In this document: positions 9,366-19,610 of the stretch, piece after piece
Layout: the number at the start of each line of letters is the position of its first letter
Position numbering within the stretch: the stretch's first letter is position 1
From: Deinandra increscens subsp. villosa
Lineage: Eukaryota; Streptophyta; Magnoliopsida; Asterales; Asteraceae
Assembly (NCBI GenBank): GCA_039602395.1
Contig: JBCNJP010000007.1
Span: forward strand, 104,768,788 to 104,832,787
DNA: 64,000 nucleotides
Reading direction: 5' to 3'
Notes under the pieces: generated by a model
Seen by the model: the letters and a program-made list of their open reading frames with translations, nothing else
Databases searched by the model: none
What the model was told of the DNA's origin: nothing
Position numbers and translations under genes: made by a program

Positions 9366-12300
9366 TGTAACATCCCAAAATTTGAGAAATACGTGATTAA
9401 TGTGATTAATACACATGAGATATGTGTTAGAAAGCTAAACGTGTTAAAACGTTTGAAAAATGCATGTTTACCCATTACCGGGTAATAAACTGATAAATAA
9501 CAGTATTGCATGAAGGATATATGTGTTAATTTGATAACATGAGGTAAGGAAATGAAATAATATGTGTTTTATATCAAAGATAATTGATATATATGATGTT
9601 AGCATGAAAAACGTAGTTAAATGTTTATATGATGGGCATAAATGATAACTGGGAGAAAATGCCTCTACGTGATTACATTATATCAAATACATGTGTAAAA
9701 TATGTTTGAATAGCATAGATGCATGTGAAATATTCATTTGATGAATATATATGTGGAAATACGTATTTAGATAGTTATACGTGTAGAAAATGCATGCTTA
9801 ATAGTTAACAAGAAAACAGAAGGGTAGAAAGTGTAAATTATGTAAATACACAAATATATATATGTATATATATTGTTATATATGAACCGAACCTTCAAGA
9901 ATGTTAGAAATATGTTTAGGAAGGTTGTAAGATGTAAAATGATAGTTACATCAAAAGATTAGGGTTTAATATGCACAAGATAAAAGTTAAAGGGCTAAAA
10001 GTGTAATTTATTTAAAGTTATGAATACTTACGGATATTATACGTATCTATAACTATTATAAGTACCCCGAGACTTATAATGTATTATAATAATATCCTAA
10101 AGTGATTCGGTACATAAAATAATAAGTATTATAAAGTTTGAGGGGCCAAATGTGTAAATAATGGAAAATATATATAAATATATAAAAAAAAATATATACG
10201 TATGTATACGTATATCATCGAGAGTGTCCCGAGCCTTAGAAACTTTATTTAACATGTTTTATAATAGTTCGGTACATAAAATAACAGTTCGGTGGAAGTT
10301 CAGGGGTTAAAAGTGTAAAATAAACCACAGGGACTAAATCTGTCATTATGCCAAAGATACCAGGCGTATCGCGCCAAGTCCCTGGCCAACCCGCGCGATA
10401 CGCGAGCCATGTTACGCACAGAAACGTGACAGGTCGCGTTTTTCCGACTTGGGGGCTACGTTTGATCCGTATACGCGTCAAATTCGACTGATTAGTCACC
10501 CCTAAACGTGTCTACCTTCAGTTGCGACCAGATTGGGTATAAATACGGACCTTAACTCTCCAAAACAACTCGCCAATTCACGATTTCTTCTCCCTAAAAA
10601 CCCTAGAACACGTCCGAGCCTTCTTCTGCAAAATTAGAGCAATCGGCGAGGAGTTAGAAGGCCATCTTCTGCAGTTATACATACTTTGGTATGATCTACA
10701 ATAGCCCTCAATCAATTTCAGTTAATATTGTTGTTATGATCGAGTTCTAAATCTAGGTTAAAATTAGGGTTCTTGGATATAAATCATCAAATTCGGGTGA
10801 TCGGGTGGGAGTTAGGCTCTGAATTTTTGTAGGTACTCTTAAAATGATGTTATATAAGAAAGCCCTAAGTTTTTTTCACAATTGGTAAAGGTTTGGTATG
10901 GGTTTTGTAAACGGGTCAAAAATTAGGGTTTTCATGTCGTTATTCTGCCCAAATCAAGCAAACGGTTTTGAATTAAGCTTTGCCATTTTAAAGGATATTA
11001 TATAATGTTATAATGAATAATACCCTAAGACGGTTTTGAATAAAAATGAGTTTTGATAATAAAATGGGAATTTTGTGAAATTAGGGTTTCGGAATAAGGT
11101 TATTTAATATAAAATAATCCGGAGGGTATGGGGACTTGAATTTTGGTATGGTAACATGTTTATATATATAATAAACATATATGGGTTTAATATGGAGAAA
11201 TAATAAAGTATTAAAGATACCGAGTTAATCGGATATTTAGAAGTTCGTGCGGACCGGAAGGGTAAGCGCCTGTACTCTGGGGTTTCTGGCAAAAGCGGGG
11301 GTGTCGCCATCCCATCTGGGCAATGGCATCCCAACACTGGGCGATCCCGGAGTGAGCGTTTACTTATAGGAATGCGCGTCTTCATATTATCATTAAAAGA
11401 AAATGATATATGCCTAAAGGGCATTTTGGTCATTTTAACCTTTAAAAGGGGATAAACTTAATAATTGAATATTATTAAGATAATAAGATATTAAAATAAA
11501 CATAGGAAGTGTTTATTGTATAAAACCTTGCGTTAACGCCATACGATACGCAAATTAGGTTAAATCGGGAATCGTTGCGGAAGTTCCGTTCGTGTAACGA
11601 GTTAAAGACATAAGGTGAGTTCTATGAGCCCACTCTTAAATGTTTTAAATGTTTTAAATGTTTTCGGGCTGATATACATACAGATGTTATAAAATGCTTT
11701 TAAATGAATTATGACTGAAATATTGCCTATCTGAACTGTTGGAGTACTAAACTGTTGATTTGCCTTTAAGTGAATATATATATCAAACCACTAAGTGCTA
11801 ATTGTTAATAGATATGTTGAACTGTTAAATTGTTATTGAATTGATATATATACGTGGACTGTTGTGGGAATGCATACACGTGAAATATCTTGAATTGATA
11901 AACTGTTAAAAGGCTGTTGGGATAATATATATATATATATATATAGATAAATATATATATGATATGCTATGAAAATGATATTAAATCATTTATACGTGTT
12001 ATAACGTAATTATAATAACTGTGATATGATATGTGCTATGCTTATTTTTAAATAGTCAAGTGATGAAGGAATTATTAGTAAACGTTATAGTGAATATGTA
12101 TGATTATATGAGAACAGGTGATGCATTCACTTTATTATTATGTGGTGGATACGCCGCTGGTACTTCCTATATATAAGCATAATGATATTAGTTACCCGGT
12201 ATATCAGAAGTGTGGAGGATACGCCCTGTATACATACACCAATGGTAAATTGGGGGATGTCCACTTGTTGCAGTATATGAAGACCTTATCATTGTTTACT

Positions 12301-13165
12301 AATAATCTTAAGTCACTTGGGTATTTAACTAGGAGCGGGTAGTAGTACATGAGGAGTTAAGAAGTAGTGTTACTCAATGGGGTTAAGGGCACTACAAATA
12401 GAAAAAGGGGAAAGCTACTGACCGTTACAGGGAATGCTCTAAAAGGGTAAACTCGGCAGTTAGCAAATAGGGAAAGGCAATGCAACTGTCCGTTACAGGG
12501 AATGCTCTAGAAGGGTAAACTCGGCAGTTAGCAGATAAGGGAAGCGGGGCGACTGACCGTTATAGGGAATACCCTAGAAGGGTAAACTCGGCAGTCAGCA
12601 ATAATGATATCTCTGTCTATTATTAGCAGGGTTTACACTGGTAATAGATGTTGGGGTTGTAGAAAGGGATAGTGGGATAAATGGTCATAGGGGGTGTTTC
12701 ATGTTAAGGAATACTACTTGTTGTATAATTGTGATATATATTATACTTGATAAATGTTTGTCTGTGAAAAAGGGATCTTGCAGGTCCAAGGGTTTTAAAC
12801 CTCACGTCGAGGTAAAGCTTTTAAAATATAGAACTCACCAGCGTAAGCTGACCTTTTCCAAAAATTTATGTATGTCAGGTCAGGGTGAGGCTTCGACTAG
12901 TTATGAGAAGGCCCTGGTGATAAGGGATTAGACGGGCAAGCTATCGGACGGAAGGAGGGTGTTAGCAAGCTGGCATAGTTATAACAATAAAACGTAGTGA
13001 CAGATAGTATTTTCTTATGTAAATTATCTCTTACTTTGTAGTACTTGGCAAATAAATAAAAGTTTCAAATTTCCGCTGCTTAGTAATCTATGTTATTACC
13101 TTGTGTTCATGAGTAAATCCGATTAGTGACCCCTTCTGGAGCCAAGTCTGGAAGTGGGCGTCACA
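9366..13165 (+). mobile_element. Complete long LTR (3.8 kb), array copy 2, 3' terminus of the array
   Basis: It begins TGTAACATCC and ends GGGCGTCACA. From about 10790 to the end it is almost base-for-base the same as the LTR at 2812-6635, with a few substitutions and one TA-microsatellite length change. Between 9366 and 9850 and between 10610 and 10790 it differs by many one- or two-base deletions. The TATA box is at 10538-10545 and the triplicated repeat at about 12407-12600. Host DNA starts at 13166 with TTGTA, the expected 5-bp TSD to look for upstream of the window. Confidence 0.9.
12407..12600 (+). repeat. Three tandem units of about 64 bp in U5, copy 2
   Basis: Counterpart of the units at 5875-6069, with one visible substitution (GGCAATG for GGCGATG). 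All three units are retained. Confidence 0.75.
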
Positions 13166-14243
13166 TTGTAACCTGTGAATTTTGTGATGAAACATGAACA
13201 ATTGAATACCGTTTTGGTGAGGAGGAGCAATGGACGGCGATTTCTGCCGGCGAGCACTTAGAGAAGCCAATTTGCAGTTAGGACGGAGACCATTAATCAT
13301 CGACGCGTGATATTCGCACGACTATTTAGACGATTCTGGCTCATTAAGCGTCACCTAAAAACGAAAAACGTTAACCTAAACACAGGCGACCCATGCAACC
13401 GGAGAAAATCATTTGGCTCCCCAGATATGTTTAATCGATACACCGTGCGATCCCTCCCTCTGGTCAATCGATTCTGGCGAACCCTCATAGCACCGGATGA
13501 ATTCGAATGGTACATGTGCTTACACGATGTCTCTTTCCCTTCTCTGGCCCCACCGTACTCCGTCATACAGGTTTCCGGCGGCGACAAGGTTGACATGGTG
13601 AAAGAAACTCAATTTGCAGTCGGTGGATGGTGGAAAAAGGGGAAGTGGTGGCAGTGGGGAATGGAAGGTTTAGGGTGGCAATTATTTCCCGCCGGAGATG
13701 GGGCAGCAGCAGCAGTCGATGTTGTCTCTCTTTCTTTTCAGTTAGGGTTAGGGTGGGGGTGATAAAATGGAAAGAAAATAGATATTTACAGAACCAACCC
13801 CCTCCCCCCCCCCCCCCCTCTTTATTTAAATACAAAAAATACTCCAAAAGGTAAAAAGACAAAAATACCATTGACTTAACGGTGAAGTTTAACGGATTCT
13901 GTTAAAAATAACAAAAGGTGAACGAAAAAAAAAGTTAAAGGACAAAAAGTGCAAAAAATGCAATGTTAAAGGACAAAATATGTAATTTTGTCTTTGTTTT
14001 TTTATAACACGAGTTTCAGATATAAGTTTGTGATATTTAGAGTGCAGTCGTGTAACATAATTTTTAAGTCATAGAGTAAACACTTTAGACATACGGTTTC
14101 CACGATAACGCGCAGATGTCAATCTTGTTTAAAACATTACGTATGATACGGTTTTGATATATTCAATCTCTATATATATTTTATGCACATGTAATATTAT
14201 AATTGTAATTACGTGTAAATATGGATTGATAAAAGGTGAAACC
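13166..14243. other. Unclassified DNA between the retrotransposon array and a SINE
   Basis: The first 600 bases are less AT-rich than their surroundings and contain ORFs on both strands. A C15 run lies near 13805-13819. On the minus strand a CT-rich leader-like stretch (about 13790-13600) precedes an 81-codon ORF (13351-13596). The plus strand of 13860-13990 holds AAC/AAA-rich sequence with TTAACGGT and TTAACGGA motifs typical of plant repeats. I do not recognise a protein. Confidence 0.5.
13351..13596 (-). CDS. Hypothetical short protein, weak support
   Basis: An 81-codon ORF beginning MSTLSPPETC, rich in Arg, Ser and Gly, with no motif I recognise. A pyrimidine-rich sequence with AACCCTAAC lies upstream on the same strand and resembles a plant 5' leader. 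No splice sites or downstream exon could be identified with confidence, and the retrotransposon array begins only about 190 bp beyond its end. It could be the first exon of a disrupted gene or a chance ORF. Confidence 0.2.
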   Translation of the reverse strand: MSTLSPPETCMTEYGGAREGKETSCKHMYHSNSSGAMRVRQNRLTRGRDRTVYRLNISGEPNDFLRLHGSPVFRLTFFVFR

Positions 14244-14260
14244 AATACAAAGAAAAGTTA

Positions 14261-14601
14261 CCAATGGCATGTAGTGGAGTTGGTTGAGGCTTTGGCTTGT
14301 GTTTCTAGGGACCCAAGTTCTATCCTCACTAATGACATTATTTGTTCATTGGTATGGAGGCCAATGATAGGAGATCCGGGGAGACCCGGATTCGATCCTT
14401 GAGGCGACCGGGTTTTACCGTTAATTCGCCGTCGTGCCTACGGGCGGGCGGGTTAGCGGGTTTTCCCCCGGAACTGGAGTCACATGGACGCTTAAGGGCT
14501 CCGTACGGCTGGGTTGGGCCAGCTGGCGGTGGCCTTTAGCCATTGGGTCACCCCGTACGAAGTACCTGGGTTTATTATATTCGTTGGCCGTATAAAAAAA
14601 A
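14261..14601 (+). mobile_element. tRNA-derived SINE with 17-bp target-site duplication
   Basis: The body is 341 bp and ends in an A-run. It is flanked by perfect copies of AATACAAAGAAAAGTTA (14244-14260 and 14602-14618), the mark of LINE-type target-primed insertion. The head has a box A-like TAGTGGAGTTGG (about 14272) and a box B-like AAGTTCTATCC (about 14315). A second, better box B-like GGATTCGATCC lies at about 14388 in a GC-rich middle part, so the element may be a fusion of two SINE units. Confidence 0.88.
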
Positions 14602-14786
14602 AATACAAAGAAAAGTTAAAAGGTTTGATCATGTCGCACTTTTGAGGTTGACTTTGGTGTTTATGTGTATGGTTGGTTTGTGGCAAATTGTTGGTAGAAA
14701 ACCATGCCCATAAAATATTTAAAAAAATACATAAAAGAAAGAATAAAAATATACAGCTATTGACCATGTATTTTAATTTCTGACCA

Positions 14787-14791
14787 GGTTT
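14787..14791. repeat. Target-site duplication (left) of the copia element
   Basis: GGTTT directly before the 5' LTR; the same five bases follow the 3' LTR at 19606-19610. Confidence 0.85.
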
Positions 14792-15083
14792 TGTGAGGAT
14801 TAATTCTAAGGTCAAATCAAAGTCAACGCTAGTTGAGGGACTGAAATGTATGAAGGAGAAACAGCAGGGGCTGAAGGTGTAAATTGGTTTAATAGTTTGT
14901 TAAGCTGAGTGTTTAAGTTTGTTAATATCAGTTTTATTAGCCGTTGAGATTAGTCGATATATAGGGTTCTTCTTCTTTGCTGTATTTTGAGTTTTTGATT
15001 AGTTTCCTTCTTGTAATCTTAGCTTGTTCATCAATGAAATCATTTGAGTCGTTTTGCATTCTTGATTGTGTCATATCTTCACA
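14792..15083 (+). repeat. 5' LTR of the copia element (292 bp)
   Basis: Begins TGTGAGGATT and ends TATCTTCACA. A TATATAG core near 14958-14964 is the likely promoter, followed by TTCTTCTTC. An AATGAAAT-like polyadenylation region lies near 15035. Confidence 0.93.
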
Positions 15084-15085
15084 TT

Positions 15086-15097
15086 TGGTATCAGAGC
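15086..15097 (+). promoter_or_regulatory. Primer-binding site of the copia element
   Basis: TGGTATCAGAGC two bases after the 5' LTR, complementary to initiator tRNA-Met. Confidence 0.92.
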
Positions 15098-15155
15098 TCG
15101 GCGGCTCGAAATTAGGGATCGAGATTCAACTCCGATTGAATTCGATTGACACATC

Positions 15156-18100
15156 ATGGTTTCTGCCAAATTCGACATTGAGAAATTCTCAGGGAAGAAT
15201 GATTTCGGTTTATGGCGCCTCAAGATGCGAGCATTCCTTGTGTATCAGGGAATATCTGACGCGTTGCTCGGTGAATCTGGTCGCCCGGAAGAAATGGGGG
15301 ACGAGGACTGGCAGGAGATCTTGGATAAGGCTCACGCGGCGATCGTTCTTAATCTCGGAGACAAAGTGCTACGCGAGGTGAGTAGAGAACTAACTGCAGC
15401 GGGGGTATGGTTGAAACTTGAGTCTCTATACATGACTAAATCCCTCGCTAATCGTTTGTATTTGAAGAAGAAATTGTATACCTTCAGTATGGCACCAGGT
15501 AGTTCAATTGAAGATCATACTGATGAATTCAATAAAATGATCATTGATCTTGAAAACATTGATGTCAAAATCGAAGATGAAGATCAGGCAATCCTTTTCC
15601 TCTCATCTCTGCCTAGCTCTTATGAGCATTTTGTGGAGACTCTAATGTATGGCAGAGATGAGTTATCTATGGAAGAGGTGTTGGCTGCCATTAATTCAAA
15701 AGAATTAAAGAAAAAGAATGATGAGAGGGAGGATACAAATGATGGTTTGTTTGTGAAGGGAAAATCTGAGTCCAAGGGTCAAAGAAAGAGGCAAAATCAG
15801 TTTAAGTCGAAACCAAGACAGAAGCTAAGATGCTTCATCTGCAATTCAGAAAAGCATTTGAAGAGAGACTGCCCAGAGTTCAAAAGAAAGAAGCAGGATC
15901 ATAACAGTTTAGGCAGAAGTTACTCAACTCAGGATGCAAGTTCAGATGGCTATGAATCTTTGGATGTTTTGGTGGTTGATCAACAGCATAATGGAGAGGA
16001 TTGGATCTTGGATTCCGGGTATTCTTTCCATATGACACCACATGAACATTATTTCAAGAATTTGGAATACAAAGATTTGGGAACTGTCAAACTTGGAGAC
16101 AGCAGAGCTTGTGACATCAAAGGCATAGGTGAGTTGGAGATCAAACTGGAAAATGGGTCACACATGGTTTTGCACAAAGTAAGGTACATTCCCTCTCTTA
16201 CTAGAAATTTAATTTCCTTAGGAACTTTAGAAGATGAAGGGTGTAGTGTTAGTCTTAAGCATGGTAAGGCTAAGGTTGCAAGAGGATCCATAGTTATGAT
16301 GTCAGGAACAAGGGGTAAAAATAATATTTACCTTCTAGATGGTAAAGTTACTTATCTAGTTAATACTGTGATTCAAGGTAATCAAGGGTCCAAGTTTAGA
16401 CTTTGGCATTATAGACTAGGACATATAAGTGCCAAAGGGCTGGGAGAGCTAAAGAAACAGGGTTATTTGTCTGATTTAGGTGAAGTAAGTCAGGATTTCT
16501 GTGAGTATTGTGTTTTGGGTAAGGCACATAGAGTCAAATTTGCTAGGAGTGAATCAAGATCCAGTGATATATTGAGCTATGTGCATTCTGATCTGTGGGG
16601 CCCAGCTAGGACTCAATCTTTAGGGGGTGCTAGTTATTTTATGTCTTTAATGGATGATCACTCAAGAAGAGTGTGGATTTATCTATTAAAACATAAGAAT
16701 GAGGCATATCAGAAATTTAAAGAGTGGGTTAGCCTAGTTGAGAATCAAACAGGTAAGAAAGTTAGGAAGTTAAGAACTGACAATGGACTAGAATTTTGTA
16801 ATAAAGAGTTTAGTCAATATTGTAAATCCAAAGGAATTGAGAGACACTTAACTGTGCCTGGAACCCCACAGCAGAATGGAATTATAGAAAGGATGAATAG
16901 GACACTTTTAGACAAAGTGAGGTGTATGTTGATTAGCTCTGGTTTGCCTAAGCAGTTTTGGGGAGAGGCAGTGACTACTTCTGCTTATCTAGTTAACAGG
17001 TGTCCTTCTACTGTTTTGGATATGAGAACTCCCATGGAGGTATGGACAGGAAGAAAAGTAGAGTTTAGCCACCTTAGAGTGTTTGGTTCCTTGATGTATG
17101 CTCATGTAAAGCAAGGGAAACTAGATGCTAGAGCTGTTAAGAGTGTGTTCTTAGGATACCCTGAGGGAACTAAAGGATATAGGCTTTGGAGGATGGAGGG
17201 TGAAGGTCCTAAGGTGTTTTTGAGCAGAGATGTCACCTGTAAAGAAGATGTTATGTATAAGGATCTGCTAGGAGAAGGGTCTAGGAATAACAGTAAAGAA
17301 ATAGGTGATGAGGGGAACTCAAATGGACATGAACTGCAGAGAGGTAGTTTAATTGAGGTGGAGCCAAGGAAGGTGGCTGACAGCATAGGTGATGATGCTA
17401 GTACTTGTGGTAGTGAACCTGTAGCACAATCAAGTGGTGATAACCAGGAAATAGGTGATTACCAGCTGGCTAGGGATAGAACAAGGAGAAGTATTATTAA
17501 GCCATCTAGATTTAGAGATGACAACCTTTCTGCATTTGTGTTTTTGGCTGCAGAAGAAGAAAGCTCACATGAGCCTTTGACTTTTGAAGAGGCAATAGTT
17601 AGTGGACACAGGAAAGAATGGTTGGAAGCTATGAGAGATGAGGTTAATTCTTTAAGGGAAAACAATACATGGGTTCTAGTTGATAAACCAGAAGGTAAGA
17701 AAGTTATAGCTTGCAAGTGGCTATACAAGTTAAAGGATAGTGGTAATCCTGGAAAGCCTAGGTATAAGGCTAGGTTGGTAGCTAAGGGGTATACTCAGAG
17801 GGCTGGAATTGATTACCAGGAAGTGTTTTCACCAGTGGTTAAACACTCACCAATTAGGATGATATTGTCTCTGGTTGCTATAGATGATTTAGAATTAAGG
17901 CAGTTAGATGTCAAGACTGCATTCCTGCATGGCACTTTAGATGAAGAGATCTTTATAAATCAGCCTAAAGGATTTATAGAAGTTGGTCAGGAGGATAAAG
18001 TGTGTAAGTTGCAGAGGTCACTTTATGGTTTAAAGCAAAGTCCTAGGCAATGGTACAAAAGGTTTAATGATCATATAATACAACATGGGTTTACTAGGAG

Positions 18101-19133
18101 CCAATATGATGCGTGTGTGTATTTCTATGAATATGAAGTAGGTTCCTTTGTTTATCTCTTGTTATATGTTGATGATATGTTGATAGCCTGCAGGGATAAT
18201 AGTGTGATTGAGGATACTATTAGTATGCTAAGTTCTGAATTTGATATGAAAGACTTAGGTGAGGCTAAGAAAATCATTGGTATGGAGATTTACAGAAATA
18301 GGATAGATAAGACTATAAGGTTGACTCAAAGTACATACATTAAGAAAATCTTGAGAGAGTATGATATGGAATTGTGCAAACCTGTGAAGACTTCATTTGC
18401 AGCACACTTCAAATTGTCAAACCAGGATTGCCCTACCACTGAAGCTGAAGCAGAAGAAATGAGTAGGGTACCATATGCTCAAGCTGTTGGGAGCTTGATG
18501 TTTCTCATGGTTTGCACCAGGCCAGACCTCGGTTATGGGGTGAGTGTTGTCAGCAGGTACTTATCAAATCCAGGAAGGTCACACTGGCAAGCAGTTAAAT
18601 GGATATTGAGGTATCTGGCTGGGACTCAAGAGATGGGTATTAGTTTTGGATTGAGGACAGGTGCAAGTAATAGAATAGTGGGATATGTGGATTCGGACTA
18701 TGCCAAAGACCCTGATAAATTTAGATCTGTTACAGGGTATGTTTTTATGGTGTTAGGCAATTTGGTCAGTTGGAAAGCAACTTTGCAGCCTGTGGTAGCT
18801 CTGTCCAGTACTGAATCAGAATATATGGCACTTACAGAGGCTGTGAAAGAAGGTTTATGGTTAACAGGATTTGCTAAGGAGCTGGGAATAAGTTTTCATG
18901 AAACAACAGTTTACTGTGACAATCAAGGGGCCATTGCATTGTCAAGAAATGGTGTTTTTCATGAAAGAACCAAGCACATTGGTGTGAGGTTTCATTTTAT
19001 AAGGGATGTGGTAAATGAAGGCAAAATTGTCATTGAGTATGTTAGTACTCATGACAACTGTGCTGATGTGTTTACCAAAGCTCTACCAGGAGCTAAGTTC
19101 AGTAAGTGTATTGAAATGTTAGGCATGGAATGA
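15156..19133 (+). CDS. Ty1/copia gag-pol polyprotein, intact
   Basis: 1325 residues with no stop or frameshift. Order: UBN2-type gag (about 1-190), CCHC knuckle C226-X2-C-X4-H-X4-C239, aspartic protease with DSG at 286-288, integrase with zinc site H418/H423/C449/C452 and core D479-D542-E578 (35 residues between the last two), reverse transcriptase with YVDD at 1004-1007, RNase H with D1179, E1222, D1255 and D1304. All catalytic residues I can place are present. The ATG at 15156 lies in the context TCATGG, about 60 bases after the PBS, and its product starts like other copia Gag proteins. One oddity is Tyr289 right after the protease DSG, where Ala or Cys is usual. The element is probably autonomous or only just inactivated. 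Confidence 0.95.
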   Translation: MVSAKFDIEKFSGKNDFGLWRLKMRAFLVYQGISDALLGESGRPEEMGDEDWQEILDKAHAAIVLNLGDKVLREVSRELTAAGVWLKLESLYMTKSLANRLYLKKKLYTFSMAPGSSIEDHTDEFNKMIIDLENIDVKIEDEDQAILFLSSLPSSYEHFVETLMYGRDELSMEEVLAAINSKELKKKNDEREDTNDGLFVKGKSESKGQRKRQNQFKSKPRQKLRCFICNSEKHLKRDCPEFKRKKQDHNSLGRSYSTQDASSDGYESLDVLVVDQQHNGEDWILDSGYSFHMTPHEHYFKNLEYKDLGTVKLGDSRACDIKGIGELEIKLENGSHMVLHKVRYIPSLTRNLISLGTLEDEGCSVSLKHGKAKVARGSIVMMSGTRGKNNIYLLDGKVTYLVNTVIQGNQGSKFRLWHYRLGHISAKGLGELKKQGYLSDLGEVSQDFCEYCVLGKAHRVKFARSESRSSDILSYVHSDLWGPARTQSLGGASYFMSLMDDHSRRVWIYLLKHKNEAYQKFKEWVSLVENQTGKKVRKLRTDNGLEFCNKEFSQYCKSKGIERHLTVPGTPQQNGIIERMNRTLLDKVRCMLISSGLPKQFWGEAVTTSAYLVNRCPSTVLDMRTPMEVWTGRKVEFSHLRVFGSLMYAHVKQGKLDARAVKSVFLGYPEGTKGYRLWRMEGEGPKVFLSRDVTCKEDVMYKDLLGEGSRNNSKEIGDEGNSNGHELQRGSLIEVEPRKVADSIGDDASTCGSEPVAQSSGDNQEIGDYQLARDRTRRSIIKPSRFRDDNLSAFVFLAAEEESSHEPLTFEEAIVSGHRKEWLEAMRDEVNSLRENNTWVLVDKPEGKKVIACKWLYKLKDSGNPGKPRYKARLVAKGYTQRAGIDYQEVFSPVVKHSPIRMILSLVAIDDLELRQLDVKTAFLHGTLDEEIFINQPKGFIEVGQEDKVCKLQRSLYGLKQSPRQWYKRFNDHIIQHGFTRSQYDACVYFYEYEVGSFVYLLLYVDDMLIACRDNSVIEDTISMLSSEFDMKDLGEAKKIIGMEIYRNRIDKTIRLTQSTYIKKILREYDMELCKPVKTSFAAHFKLSNQDCPTTEAEAEEMSRVPYAQAVGSLMFLMVCTRPDLGYGVSVVSRYLSNPGRSHWQAVKWILRYLAGTQEMGISFGLRTGASNRIVGYVDSDYAKDPDKFRSVTGYVFMVLGNLVSWKATLQPVVALSSTESEYMALTEAVKEGLWLTGFAKELGISFHETTVYCDNQGAIALSRNGVFHERTKHIGVRFHFIRDVVNEGKIVIEYVSTHDNCADVFTKALPGAKFSKCIEMLGME

Positions 19134-19312
19134 TCAGCTGCTGACTTAGAAAGTTGCAGTGTGCAACATCATGCTTATCAAGCCTATTAGGCCGCTGTTA
19201 GCAGATGTTAATTGTACATTGTGATCTTCTTAGTGTAGGTTGTTGATTCATTATTTGTGACTCAAATGTTTTGCAAGATGGTGATTTGTCCTTGAGATTA
19301 AAGGTGGAGATT

Positions 19313-19605
19313 TGTGAGGATTAATTCTAAGGTCAAATCAAAGTCAACGCTAGTTGAGGGACTGAAATGTATGAAGGAGAAACAGCAGGGGCTGAAGGTG
19401 TAAATTGGTTTAATAGTTTGTTAAGCTGAGTGTTTAAGTTTGTTAATATCAGTTTTATTAGCCGTTGAGATTAGTCGATATATAGGGTTCTTCTTCTTTG
19501 CTGTATTTTGAGTTTTTGATTAGTTTCCTTCTTGTAATCTTAGCTTGTTCATCAATGAAATCATTTGAGTCGTTTTTGCATTCTTGATTGTGTCATATCT
19601 TCACA
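19313..19605 (+). repeat. 3' LTR of the copia element (293 bp)
   Basis: Identical to the 5' LTR except for one additional T in a T-run near 19573. Followed by the GGTTT duplication. Confidence 0.93.
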
Positions 19606-19610
19606 GGTTT

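Larger units (their letters stand above)
14792..19605 (+). mobile_element. Complete, recently inserted Ty1/copia retrotransposon
   Basis: It has all parts in order: 5' LTR, PBS, one uninterrupted gag-pol ORF, polypurine tract (AAAGGTGGAGA, about 19300-19310), 3' LTR, and a GGTTT duplication on both sides. The LTRs differ only by one T in a homopolymer. By the usual logic (LTRs are identical at insertion) this is a very recent insertion. Gene order (integrase before reverse transcriptase) fixes the copia superfamily; the style of the protein suggests the Tork/Tnt1-like branch, which a tree would have to confirm. Confidence 0.95.

Noticed and set aside
13741..13760. Interstitial telomere repeat (TTAGGGTTAGGG)
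   Set aside because: Only two units and not the plant TTTAGGG form.
14272..14330. True tRNA gene
   Set aside because: Box A and box B are present but no cloverleaf can be formed; target duplications and the A-tail mark it as a SINE. The same applies to 61608-61757.
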